Shown: positions 25,472-35,908 of the stretch, piece after piece | Layout: each line of letters opens with the position of its first letter | Position numbering within the stretch: the first letter of the stretch is position 1 | Origin: Spirogloea muscicola | Lineage: Eukaryota; Streptophyta; Zygnematophyceae; Spirogloeales; Spirogloeaceae | Reading direction: 5' to 3' | Assembly (NCBI GenBank): GCA_009602725.1 | Contig: WELB01000016.1 | Location: 396,609-460,608, forward strand | DNA length: 64,000 nucleotides | The notes under the pieces: model-generated | Databases searched by the model: none | What the model saw: only the letters and a program-made list of their open reading frames with translations | What the model was told of the DNA's origin: nothing | Translations under genes and position numbers: made by a program

Positions 25472-27440
25472 GGCCGCCGCCGCCGCCGCCGCCGCCGCCG
25501 CTNGGCTCGCCGGCGTGGTCGTCAAGCCCGCGGCCGCCGTGCGGCTGTCGAGCCGGGAGCCCGCGGCGGGCGACACGCTGGCGGTGCTGGTAGCCGTGCC
25601 GCCGCCACGCGGGCCCCTCGACCACCTCCACCTCGCCATCAGGTGCGCGCGCCTCCGCTCCCAGACCCCTCCCCTCAGCGGCTTCGACAGCACCAGGGTT
25701 CGAATCTCCGCTCGCTCTTGTCCATCTTTCCCGCCCTTGAGAGGTGGACGCCGCTCCTGCCACTTGGGGAAGCTCAAGTAACACTCTCGGCCGTTGTCGC
25801 GACGTCCCGCGCCGCTTGCCTGAGGCGTGCGCGGCGCTGTGGTGGGGCGGGGGGCTGCACGAAGGGCCCAGGCGGCAGCTCGGGCAACCCCTCGTGCGCG
25901 TGACCTGCGGCGGCGCCGACGTGCCCGCATACCCCACCAAAGGAAACTCCCACCTCTGGCGTGCCCTCGTTCCCACGACGCCGTTGGACAAGCCCGGTGT
26001 GCGCAAGCTCGTCGTAAGCAGCTGCCGCTGCTCGTTGCACTTTGCTTGGCATCCTCATGTGAGTAGGCCAGCTCAACACTTTCTTTGTGACCCATAAGAG
26101 TCTTGGTGTGCCTGAGAAGCTTGATGTCCGTGGTCACAGGTTCGGGTCTCTGACGGTAGGCACCGGGAGTACAGAGGCTCAGTCGATGTCAAGCATCGTA
26201 GCTACCCAGTGGAGTCCATATGGCTCAGCGCGGCAAAATCCGACAGAAAGGGTGCGTCGGCCTCCCCCTTCAACCCCGCTGAACTGCCATCACGAAAGTA
26301 TGGAGGTCGACGAGGGCGCAGGAGAGCATGCTGAACCAGGACAGTGGTGCCTCCTTCCAAATCATCTCGAGCCTGGTTGGCAATTGATGCTCTTACTTAG
26401 TTTTCAGGGACTCCCAAGGAGTGGGAGGCCAAAGATCGGCTGATTGCTACCAGGAGTTTACAGCAACTGTGGTCCTTACCTATGGAGGTTCCTTGCAAGG
26501 AGGAGGTGACTACAGGTTACGGCCTGCAGCGATATTACAACGGCGTCTTTGCTGAGGGGCAAGTTCTGTGGAAGCCATCCTCCAACAACCCTGCTGGACC
26601 GTGGTTCTGCTACATGGGCCATGTTCTTGCTTCCAGAATTTGCACTACAGCCTGAGCCTCTGAGCATGTGTTGCATGGTCTCCACACTTGTTTCTTCAAA
26701 CATAGCTCAGACGGGCCGAAAAGCAATGCAAAGCTTGCTGATGCACAGCACTTTCAGTGGGCTCCATAACAGGTACTATCATAGGGGAGTTGATTATGGT
26801 GCATACACTGGCGAACCAGTGGTAGCCCCTGCAGATGGTACTGTTGAGATGGTTGGCAGAGAATCCGATGGATTCTTGGTCCACGGAAATTGCATTGGGC
26901 TTGATCACGGGCACGGCGTGGTCAGCTTACTCATGCACTTGGATACCGTGCAGTCTGGGTACACATCTGTGACCCACATGGGGGGGTTTGAGGCTGCTTT
27001 CTCTTGTAGGAAAGACTTAACACAATTGCCTGCACATAAAAGCAGCTCTGCACTCTCAAGGAAATTTGCTGGGGCATGTTCCCATGTTCCGTGGTCCTCT
27101 ATGTGCCTCAAATTGCTTTCCGTTTGACTGCACAGGCTTGGAGACGTGGTGCGAGCAGGGCAGCAGGTAGCGACGGTCGGGGACACTGGGGTAGCCACTG
27201 GGCCACATCTGCACTGGTGAGCCACTTAATGGCCATGTCCAGCAACTAGTACTGTCTTTCTTAAAACTATTTCTTATGAGCTCGTGAATATGAAAACCGC
27301 TGCAGATAGGATGCTTTGTGAAGTTGCTGCGTTGCGATTGCTGCAACTCTGATATCAATTGTCATTGCAACAGGGGCCTTTACGTTAATGGGGAGTGTGT
27401 CGACCCTGCTCAATGGATGAAAAGTCAACCTTGGGGGTAG
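25470..27440 (+). CDS. M23 (lysostaphin-type) metallopeptidase with introns
   Basis: Proposed exons in phase: 25470-25642, 25872-26058, 26140-26155 (a 16-base micro-exon, tentative), 26408-26558, 26773-26958, 27136-27216 and 27374-27440 (TAG), about 286 residues. The N-terminal half resembles the beta-rich domain that precedes bacterial M23 domains (REPAAGDTLAVLV, then LWRALVPTTPLDKPG). The catalytic half reads TTGYGLQRYYNGVF, YYHRGVDYG (zinc ligands H179, D183), PVVAPADGTVEMVG, and GDTGVATGPHLHWGLYVNG (H262, H264). All four HxxxD/HxH positions are intact, so activity is likely. M23 enzymes cut peptide bonds in peptidoglycan. The intron after FAEG has a GC donor (26559). The N at 25503 separates the listed ATG from the first protein-like sequence, so the real start and any targeting peptide are unknown. 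A plastid peptidoglycan role is inference only. Confidence 0.85.
25503..25503. other. Unresolved base (N) between the DUF89 and M23 starts
   Basis: It ends a run of gcc triplets immediately after the overlapping divergent ATGs at 25468-25473. Sequence is probably missing here, which would hide the true 5' end of one or both genes. Confidence 0.85.
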
Positions 27441-27553
27441 GATTGGCTCTTCCGTTCAATTCCAACCTTTCTGTACTCTACGTCAACCAACATTCAATGA
27501 AGGTAGTCTGTGTGCCAAAATATTGAGTGGATATCGAGGGGGAGGAGGGACCT

Positions 27554-28417
27554 TCTCATGCATGGCACGAGGCTTTCTTTTGCTCTATTGGCACAGGCTG
27601 ATGCACGCAGCCATGTACAAGTATGGTCGTCCCGTGTTGCGTGACACCGCTGGTTGCATACTGCTCGAGCAGTGAGGTACTTGTCGTGGCGGCTGAATAC
27701 TCATGAGTATCTGGCTTCTCTTGCACAATCAGATATTTGATCCAAACACCAGCCATGTGCTACCATCAGCAGGTGCTGAGGAGCAGGCAGTGCAACTGGT
27801 GGAGTGATACTTGCGGAATGTTGTTGACATAGATTGCACTTATTAGGCGTCAAAAGCCAGGAAGAGACCAGCTGTGAAGCTCATGGGCCAGCCTAGCGCC
27901 GGCGCAGATGCAGGCTTCGGTCAAGAAGGGTCTGCTGAAGTTCTCTTGGACCAGGCTCCCGGAGTCCGCGTGTGTTTTCTGCTTGAGCAAATGGATTATT
28001 CAAGGGCTTGGGGCTTAGCTTTGGGGCTCAAGATATGAGCACTTGCAAGTCTTGGGTTTGGAACAGAATGTTGGCAAATGCGTAATACATGTGAAGGGAT
28101 GGAAAGTGGCGATCGCTCATGTACTTTGTCAGTCAAAGGGCGGCGCAGCTCTGCCAAACCTTCTGGTAAATGGTCAGGGTCCACAAGGCCCGTCTGGCGT
28201 AATTCCTTCCACCCCACAGGCAACATGCAGCTCGCCGCAGTACAAGACCGCCCTTGCAACTGTTCGTGATGTCTACAAGAAACGGCTGCTAGAGGAGTGG
28301 CAAGGCCCTGGCTTCACGCCAGTGTCAGTCCTCCGGCATGGCTTGGTCGTAGCTCTAGCTGCACCCAAGCGGGGAAGAAAGCATTCCCATAGACATGGCG
28401 ATGGCTGTGACAATTGA
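27554..28417 (+). CDS. Unassigned exon-like segments
   Basis: Several segments look coding but I do not recognise the protein. 27596-27669 follows an acceptor and reads LMHAAMYKYGRPVLRDTAG before a GTGAGG donor. 27723 onward follows a cag acceptor. 27846-28038 is an open frame of about 63 codons after a tag acceptor (ASKARKRPAVKLMGQPSAG...), ending in TGA. About 28222-28417 is open and reads QYKTALATVRDVYKKRLLEE in its middle. They could be exons of one small gene downstream of M23, or remnants. Phases between them are not proven. Confidence 0.3.
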
Positions 28418-28429
28418 GCGAGCTCTTCC

Positions 28430-28965
28430 AAAAAGGGCTGTCAAAAGAAAGTGGCTATCACAAGGGGGCGAGGGCTGTGAACAGCCGGCCCGAAAAGAGC
28501 GGACAAGGTCCGAAGGGAGAGCGCCTTTCAAAGCTTTCTTTGTAGGATAATCGTCAAGTAACCTGTACTTGCGAGCCGCAAGTCAGAAAGACCAGCCGCC
28601 GAGAGAAAGAAAGTGGCTCTCCAAAGTGGGCAAGGGCTGTGAACAGCCAGCCCGAAAAGAACTGATGACAAGGAAGGTAAGGTCGAAAATGTAAGCTCAT
28701 CTAAAGGCCAGCCCAAAGAACAAGTGGGCAATGTCCGAAGGGGCCGGAAAGCGGGGCAGCTCAGGTTCCTGGTGGAGAAGAAGTGGCACTCCCAATGGGG
28801 GCAAGGGCTGTGAAAAGCCAGCCCGAAAAAGAATTGATAAATAAGGTTCGAAGGGGCCAAATGATGGAGGGGCCTAAAAAGCGCTAAGCAGCTACTAAGG
28901 GGCCTGAAGATGCTATGTCAGAACGGGGGAGGCTGGACCACTCAGTAGTTACGAGAGAGGAGCCT
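28430..28965 (+). repeat. Cluster of repeat family A units
   Basis: Three family A units in direct orientation lie at about 28440-28505, 28605-28670 and 28780-28965. The last is the longest and ends with 'actcagtagttacgagagag' and 'gagcctcca'. They share 'gggctgtgaa.agccagcc.g' cores. Confidence 0.7.
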
Positions 28966-29289
28966 CCAATGGGAACGGTGGAGGGGGGGAAGAGAAACAA
29001 GAGGGAGAAGAAGGGGGAAGACGATTGGAGACAACGGCTAGTAAGCAGCACGTGACTGCCACCGTGACAACTCCAGCCCCGCCGTCTGCGTGAGCGCCGT
29101 CCGATCTGCCACGGCGGAAGGATCCAGCCGCTTTTACTGGTCGGGGCACCCGCAAGCGGACAAAAGGGCCTTGGGCGCCCCGCGCCCCGCCACCCCCCCT
29201 CCCCCTCCGCGAGTGGCGGTGGCCGTTTAAGCGCGCGCCCCCCCTCCTCCACCCCCCTCCCTCCACCGACTCCTCCCTCTTCCTCACCT

Positions 29290-29415
29290 CTTCCTTCTCC
29301 CGCTCGCTTGCCCCCCTCTCTCCCTCCCTTCCGCTCGCCTCTCTCTCGCTCGCCGGCCCGCTTGCCTTCCCCCTCCTCCCCCTCCCCTCCTCTCTCTCTC
29401 TCTCTCTCTCTCTCT

Positions 29416-29454
<39 letters not shown>

Positions 29455-29558
29455 TCTCGCTCTCTCTCCTTCGCGCTCTCGCTCGCTCTCTTGTACTCGC
29501 GCTCCTCTCTCCTCTCGCAGCTCAGGTTGTCACAGAAGAAGTGAGCTCGCTCTTTCCN

Positions 29559-29627
<69 letters not shown>

Positions 29628-29640
29628 CCTCTCTCTCCCG
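29290..29640. repeat. CT-rich tract with long (CT)n microsatellites
   Basis: Pure (ct)n runs occur at about 29391-29415, 29424-29450 and 29560-29622, inside a wider pyrimidine-rich tract from about 29200 to 29700 (plus strand). The N at 29558 sits directly at the edge of the longest run. On the minus strand this is (GA)n, a common plant promoter motif. It lies 370 bases upstream of the PME start. Confidence 0.85.
29558..29558. other. Unresolved base (N) beside the CT microsatellite
   Basis: It abuts the 60-base (ct)n run, so the array length is probably not true to the genome. Confidence 0.8.
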
Positions 29641-29991
29641 CCCCCACCCCCCTCTCCCTCTCTTCGCCTGTCCTGCCTCCCTCCCTCCCTTCCCCCTCCC
29701 TTTCTCACCACCGGCACGGCCTTCCGCCAGCTCCGGCGCCACTCGAGTGGTCGCCTTGCCTCTCCGGTCCCGTCCTCCACTGCTCTTCTACCCTGTCGCA
29801 TCCCTCCCATTCTTTCCAACGGCCTTGGCCAGCACCTCGGAAGCCGAGGAGGGTGTGGTGCCTTGGCATGGCGGCAGGCCGCCGCGCCGCGCACTGGGCG
29901 GCGGCGCAGCCACCATCACGATGAGGCGCTCCGCCTGCTCAGCTCCTCTTCGGGTCCTCTGGCCCGCAGTCTCTCCACCCCAGCAGGCGCC

Positions 29992-32746
29992 ATGGCGGGC
30001 CATGCCTGGCGGCTCCCAGCCGCGCTCGTCGTCGTCGCTGCAGTCCTCGCCTCCACGACCGCGACTGCCGCCGCCACCGACGGCGCCGGTGGCCGTGAGG
30101 AGGGGCCCCTGTCTCTGGTTGAGGATGCCGTCGGCCAGGCTGAGGGCTCGCAGCGGTCCACCCGCGAGTGGGCTTCCCAGGTGAGGCAGAGCCACTCCAT
30201 TGCTGGCGAGCCCGAGGCGTCGGCACAAACTTTTCAGTGGCTTGGGACTTCCCCGTGGTGCCCAGTTTGCGGCTTTCACAGTGTCCAAGCTGGGCCACCG
30301 CTAGCTGTGGCTGACACAGTCCTTCCTGCTGCCCGAGCACATCCCCAGGTGGTGACGTTCGCGCGACGGATGCAACGCACGCTCTTGCAACATGCGCCGG
30401 TGGACATACCCAACAACCTCGACGAGGTGGACGTCGATGGAGCTGGCAGCGGTAGCAGCAGGGGCAGTGGCGTCCCGCCATCCCGCAGCAGCTACGCAGC
30501 CACGCTCTTCGAGCAGGCGCTGGCCGCCAGTAGCGCAGCGGCAGCGCCATCGCCGCCGCCGCCAGAGAAGATAGACTATCACCACAACCCGGCGGAGAAA
30601 GAGGCCATCCGGCGAGCCGCCAAGCTCGCGCGGTGGCGGCGACACCACGCTTCGTCGGGGGTGCACATTCCCGCACCACACAAGATGGCCATCGACCTGC
30701 GTGCAGTGATCGATGACGGCGACGCAGGGTACAGCGAGCTTGCGAAGGACGCGCACTTCATCCATGTGGCCCAGGACGGTAGCGGAGACGTAATGACCGT
30801 CCAGGGTGCCATTGACATGGTCCCCAAGGGCAACCTGCGGCGGCACATCATCAAGGTCAAGGACGGCATCTACATTGAGGAGATCCTTGTGCCAAAGTCG
30901 AAGCGCTTTGTCACGCTCAAGTAAGTTTGCTGGATGTTTTGTGACTGTTCCCGTGCCAATCCTCGATGTTGCCCATGTGATCATAGTTGTTGAGGTTGGG
31001 ACTTTGCTTGGTGCAGGGGCCAGTCCACGGCGGGCACAATCGTGCTGATGATGCACAACGCAGGGCAGTGGCTCGATTCATTAAATAGAACCCGCGGAAC
31101 GTACCGCTCAGCCAGCGTCACCATCCTTGGTGCTGGCTTCCTTGCATACAACATCACCTTCATGAACAATGCCACGCGGTCAGCTCTCACCTCTTGCTAT
31201 GACCTCCACATGGGCAGCTTGTGGCCGTGGCCCACGCTACACCCAAGAACGATTGCCATGACGGAAGAACAGGCATCTCACAAAGCAACCCGTACAAACA
31301 GTGGAAGATAACTGCTAGTAAACCATGTTAGTGTGCTGCCAGTTTCTTGCCTATTTTGGGCTCGCAAGGTGGCGGCCAGCCTGCCTCGTTCAATGCTTTG
31401 CAGAGGTCTAAGAGGTGGATTGTAATGCTCCCGCTTCTTAGCTGCTCATGTCGACTCATTGGCACTCGCTGTTGCAGACCGCCACCCACTTACTATTTTG
31501 GGCAGGCGCCAGCAGTGCGAGTATCAGCGACCAGTGTGGCCTTCTTCGGTGTACGCTTTGTGAGCTGGCAGGACACGCTGTACGCTCACAAAGGCAAGCA
31601 GTATTATAGGTGAGAGGCCTACTGTTCTCCTTTCTCCCCCATATCACTATGCTGCGTGGCGCTTGGACTCAACTGGCGTGCGCGCTCCTTGTGCTCAAGG
31701 CGACTGAGCAAGGCTGCGGGTGCGGCGCCTCACGTGCAGGGACTGCGAGGTGGTGGGCTCCGTTGACTTCATCTTTGGCAATGCGACGGCGCTATTCGAG
31801 CGCTGCGTGCTGCACGCTAAAGGCATGGGCAACATTGTCGCACAAAAGCGCGGGTGGTACAGTGACCCGACAGGCTTCGTCTTCCTCAACTGCGCGATCG
31901 TCGGCGAGGGCCCTACATACCTCGGCCGCCCTTGGGGCAACTTCTCACGCGTCGTCTACATAAACACACGGATTGCCGGCATCCTCGGCCCTGGGGTGAG
32001 CCACTCTCGCACCACTGAAGTGATCAGCTCTTGAAACACAGGTAGCAGTCTGGCCTAAGTGCTTGATCTGATGATGATGTGATTTGCTTATTCACCTCCA
32101 CCATGCTGCACAGGCGTGGCTGGACTGGGGCAACGACACATCACGGCGGCCGACCGCCTACTTTGCGGAGTACGAGTCGACTGGCCCTGGTGCAAATCAC
32201 GTGCTATTCCCTCGAGCCGCCTGGACGCACACGCTGGACGCCCATGGCGTAGCGCCCTACAACAATCGCGACTACATCCTGGACGCCAATCAGAGCCTGC
32301 CGCTGCCGCCACTGCCTGCGGGCTTCCGACTGTCGCCGCCGCCGCCGCCGTCGCCACCGCCGGCCCCCCCAGCACCTTCACCACCCCCGCCCTCCCCTCC
32401 TCCGCCACCTGCCATTCTTCCCCCGCTCTCAAATCCTCCTCCACAATCGCTGCCGCCTCCACCACCTTTACCTTCGCTGCCCCCGCCACCGCCACCGCCA
32501 CCACCGCCACCGCCGCCGTTGCTGGACGTCACACTACTTCTCCAATCTCCTCCGCCATCGCCGCCTCCACCGTCACCCCCCCCGCTTCTCCCACCTTCGC
32601 CAGACCCAGCGCTCCTTGCAGCCGCTGGCCTGCCGCCGCCTCCTCCTTCGCCACCACCTCCCTCACCGCCCCTCACCGCACTGCCCCCCGACCTCCTGCT
32701 CGCTCAGCCACCCCCGCCTCCGCCGCCTCCGCCGCCAGTCATGTGA
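29992..32746 (+). CDS. Pectin methylesterase with C-terminal proline-rich (extensin-like) domain
   Basis: Exons 29992-30920, 31017-31178, 31478-31609, 31740-31995 and 32114-32746 (TGA) join in phase to 703 residues. I chose ATG 29992 because it opens a clean signal peptide (MAGHAWRLPAALVVVAAVLA). The catalytic domain carries KDGIYIEEI, GQAPAVRVSA, WQDTLYAHKGKQYYR (Q395, D396), GSVDFIFGNA (D417) and YLGRPWG (R471), so the PME active-site set is complete. It would de-esterify homogalacturonan in the wall. Residues 568-703 are almost all Pro/Ser with long proline runs, like hydroxyproline-rich wall glycoproteins; plant PMEs usually carry an N-terminal inhibitor-like domain instead. 30181-30351 (171 bases, gtgagg...ccag) may be a phase-preserving intron, which would give 646 residues. 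A downstream exon near 32905 could extend the tail. Confidence 0.9.
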
Positions 32747-32909
32747 GGCAGCATCTTCACTCGTGGAGCGCATGTGCCTCGTTCACCAACAGTGAGTTCA
32801 TCCTGCTATCAAGCCTTTCTACTTGCCGTCAGCCATACCACGGCATTGGTGTGCATTCGGCAGCCTTCAAGCTTGACAAGACCCTCATAGAGTTCTGCTG
32901 CACGTAGCA

Positions 32910-33119
32910 CGGGCATGCTGCGGGCGTCACGGAGAGGCCCGGCCTGCTGTTGCCGCTGGAACTTCTGCTACCGGGTGGCTACACCATGGAGGCCCTCCCA
33001 CCTTGGCTCTCGAGTTGGCTCTCGAGCACTGCGCCGCAGGGCGTCATGTCGGAGAAGCTCGTACGGATGCTAGTAGTGCTTGCTTCATCAGTAGTCATCT
33101 CGTTGGAAGTGCACCCCTG
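32910..33119 (+). CDS. Possible alternative terminal exon of the PME gene
   Basis: After an acceptor-like 'ctgcacgtag' an open frame of about 70 codons runs HGHAAGVTERPGLLLPLELL and later ALPPWLSSWLSSTAPQG, and ends with a hydrophobic stretch VRMLVVLASSVVISLEV before TGA at about 33117. A gt donor just before the PME stop (CCA|gtcatg) would join it in phase. If spliced, the PME would gain a C-terminal hydrophobic tail suited to a GPI signal or membrane anchor. It could instead belong to another small gene. I infer this from frame and composition only. Confidence 0.35.
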
Positions 33120-33842
33120 AGATTTAGTTTTGTAGTCACGAGCGCAAGCGCAGCGGCGCTCGCGCTCCGCATTCTTTCTTTCCAATATTCTTAATTCAAA
33201 TTTCTCTTCACAGCCACCAGGCTGATCTCTGGCACAATAACAACAGTGCCCCGTTCCAAGGTCACGACAGAGCGTCCCAGGCAGTGATGCGTGGACTACA
33301 GGGCGAGTGTCCAGCACCGAGGCCGGCGGGGTTGACAAGGCGCAGGCCAGGCAGCGGACTGGCAAGCTTCGCCGCCCTTTCGAATTCACCATTGCCCATG
33401 CATTCTATTGGCATGAGCGACGTCCTGAGCGATGGGTGCTCCCCAATGGCGAACCCAGCGGCGTCCCCAGCGCCAGCCGCGTCGGCCGGCGGCGTCGGCG
33501 GAGGCGGCAAAGCTAACCGGCGATATCAGTAGGCAGTAACAGACGGCACGCTTGTCATTGCGTACTTCTAGTTAAGTTAACAGCTCCCCGGGCTAGTCCC
33601 CGAGCAGCCGTGGGGCTGACACGTGGGTGCCTCACCGGCAACCAGCGCCGCGGCCGCCGCCGCCGTCGCCGCCGCCGCCGCCGCAGCCTCGACTGTCCCC
33701 CGGGCCCTCCGGAAGCAGGTCCGTCGCCGGCCCCGTTTCTTGGCCGCCGCTGGGCGTCGCCGCCTACCTACTTGCCTGTGATGCTGACCCTTGAGGTCGT
33801 CCACGGCTCCTCAGCGCGTCTGGACATTCTCGGGTCCAGCTN
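33120..33842. other. Intergenic, upstream of bL12m
   Basis: Open frames at 33284-33532 have mixed composition but no known match and no second exon. 33640-33690 is a gcc/gccg triplet run. Sequence just before the N at 33842 cannot be assigned to the ribosomal protein gene. Confidence 0.4.
33842..33842. other. Unresolved base (N) before bL12m exon 1
   Basis: It lies immediately before gccgccgcc sequence that opens the first recognisable bL12m exon; the presequence start is therefore missing. Confidence 0.85.
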
Positions 33843-34762
33843 CGCCGCCGCCACCACTTGGCGGCGGGCGGTACACGGCGGCGGCGCGGCGCGGGCGCCG
33901 GTGGTGGTGGAACCACACCCGGAGGCCGGCGTGGAGGCGCCGAGCGCGCCGTCGGACAAGGTGCGGCGGCTGGCGGACGAGATCTCCTCGCTCACGCTGC
34001 TCGAGGTCTCCGGCCTCACCTCGCTGCTGCGCCACCGCCTGGGTGCGCCCCCCCCTTCCCCCCCTTCCTCCCTCCCTCCTGCTTCTGCTAAACCTGCAGG
34101 CAGGGGTTTAAGGCAGCTCTTGGCGACTGCCGCTTGGTGCGTGGCGGCGACGGCGCTGAGACGCCGCATGCAACGTGGGCGGTTGTGGGTGGGCAGGCAT
34201 GGGGGACGTGCCGATGAGCATGCCCATGGGCATTGGCATGGGCGGCGGCGGCGGCGGTGCTGGCCCAGTGGCTGTGGCCCCCTCTGCAGCTGCCGAGAAG
34301 ACCTCCTTTGACGTCAAGCTGGAGAAGTTCGACGCCGCGCAGAAGATTAAGATTATCAAGGTTTGTGGCGCTGCCAAGTTGCCGAGGTTGCTGATGGCAG
34401 GGGTTGGATTCAAGTGTTGCCTCGTCTAAAACATTCACAATTCACTCCACTTCCAGTAGAAAGACAGCTTTTATCCGTTTGTGCTGCTGTTAAAGATTAT
34501 CTAGACAAGATCTCTCGATAGCTTCGTTTGTTGGCCACCACTTTGGTGGCTACCCCTGATGGCAGGCACTACCTGCGCTCTGCTCTTGCTTTGCCGCACG
34601 CGCGCGCAGGAGGTGCGCTCCATGACGGCGCTGGGTCTCAAGGAGGCCAAGGATCTGGTGGAGTCAGCGCCCGCGATCATCAAGAAGGGCGTGACCAAAG
34701 ACGAGGCCGATGCCATGCTGGAGAAGCTCAAGGCCATCGGCGCTACGTGCGGTATTGAGTGA
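33843..34762 (+). CDS. Mitochondrial ribosomal protein bL12 (L7/L12), 5' incomplete
   Basis: Exons 33843-34042 (5' end cut by the N), 34197-34360 and 34610-34762 (TGA). Exon 1 ends in the N-terminal dimerisation helices ([20 protein letters not shown], then SLLRHRLG). Exon 2 holds a Met/Gly-rich hinge followed by [20 protein letters not shown]. Exon 3 completes the bL12 C-terminal domain with [20 protein letters not shown] and [20 protein letters not shown]. The '[18 protein letters not shown]' wording is closer to plant mitochondrial than plastid bL12 as I know them. It would form the factor-binding stalk of the mitoribosome. Introns are phase 1 and phase 0. The region before residue [10 protein letters not shown] is Ala/Arg-rich, consistent with a targeting presequence. 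Confidence 0.9.
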
Positions 34763-35908
34763 GGGGCCATCACATGGAAAGGCCACGGAGCACCTCCTTC
34801 TCCAATTCCCCCTCCTCTCAGAGGGCGTCCTCTCGGTGGCCGTCCTGCAGCCGGGCACCTCTTATGGAGGCCTCCATTAAAGCCTCCAACTCGGCAACAT
34901 TGCAGGAGCAAGCTTTTGGGCTCCCCCACCTGTGACATTTGCGCTCGGCGTAATGCGCCGTTGCCGCCTGAACAGGGCCTGGCAGTCAGCCACTGCTGGA
35001 GAGACTAGCCGGGCTGCTTGCCGGCATCCGGTAGTGTGAGCATCAAGTTCGGTGCTTAGAGAGCACCTGGACTCTGCAACAGCAGCTGCTGCTTGGTCCA
35101 TACTGAGTTGCAACTGGCAGGCGAATGCAAAGATAATCGACGGGTCTGCACACAAACATACAGCTGATACAGTCCACCGCCGATGCTCTTTCCGGCCACA
35201 ATGGGCTGTGGCTTGAGAGGGGTCATGCATGGCAGTGGTGGAGTGGCTGCGAGTTTTGGCCATGTGAGCGCGCATCGAAGGCTTGGTGGCATATCTACCA
35301 TGGCCACGCAAGTTCATCAAGCGCGCCAAAAAAATGCATCAGCCATGTGATGTGGACTGTGCGCCCAGCTGGCGTAAGCCACGGTGGCCGCCTCAACAGC
35401 GGCTTCTCCCACTGTGGCATGTCTCCCGCTTGGTACATGTCAGCTTGCTTGCAAGTGAAGTCCCTTCTAGAACACTCATGCATCAAGTGCCATCGGCTTG
35501 GAAGCGGGCAATGACCTTCGACAGGCATTAATTGTTCAAAATGTATATGCCAGCTTTCTATGTCCATAGCTTCAACATAAGAGCACCGACTTTTGCAGAC
35601 TGCTTCCTGCAGATACTAGACAATGGATAAGATAAAGCCTCTGCTTACGCTTGGCAGTTGAGCCAAGCAGTCTGACCAAGCTTGTGCTCGAGGGAGCTTG
35701 TTGAGGGGGTCAAGGTGTGCCTCGATGAAGCCAATGTACATGGGGGGGAGCGGTGGGAGGAGAGGGGTGTTTAAGTGCTCGTTTGGTTGGCCGTAGTGTA
35801 GGCTTAGAGGCCGGGCGTTCTTGCACGTTAAGGTGCCGTCAGCTTGGTTGCCACATTGCGGAGCAGACCAAAGATATAGGCAGCATTAGGGGCAATGGAG
35901 CAGCACCT
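34763..35908. other. Intergenic between convergent bL12m and SmF genes
   Basis: Contains the 3' ends of both genes. No protein-like frame and no repeat copy was recognised. Confidence 0.5.

Noticed and set aside
25696-25711. A ggttcgaatc-type motif resembling a tRNA B box
   Set aside because: No matching A box or cloverleaf pairing could be found upstream, and it lies in an intron of the M23 gene.
25470-27440. M23 gene as bacterial contamination
   Set aside because: The catalytic domain is split by several phase-consistent introns and sits between clear plant genes on the same sequence.
28884-29894. A 336-codon minus-strand frame rich in ERERER
   Set aside because: It is the translation of the (CT)n microsatellite and contains the N at 29558.
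32290-32676. Glycine-rich protein on the minus strand
   Set aside because: It is the antisense of the PME proline-rich exon, which is supported by in-phase joining to PME domains.
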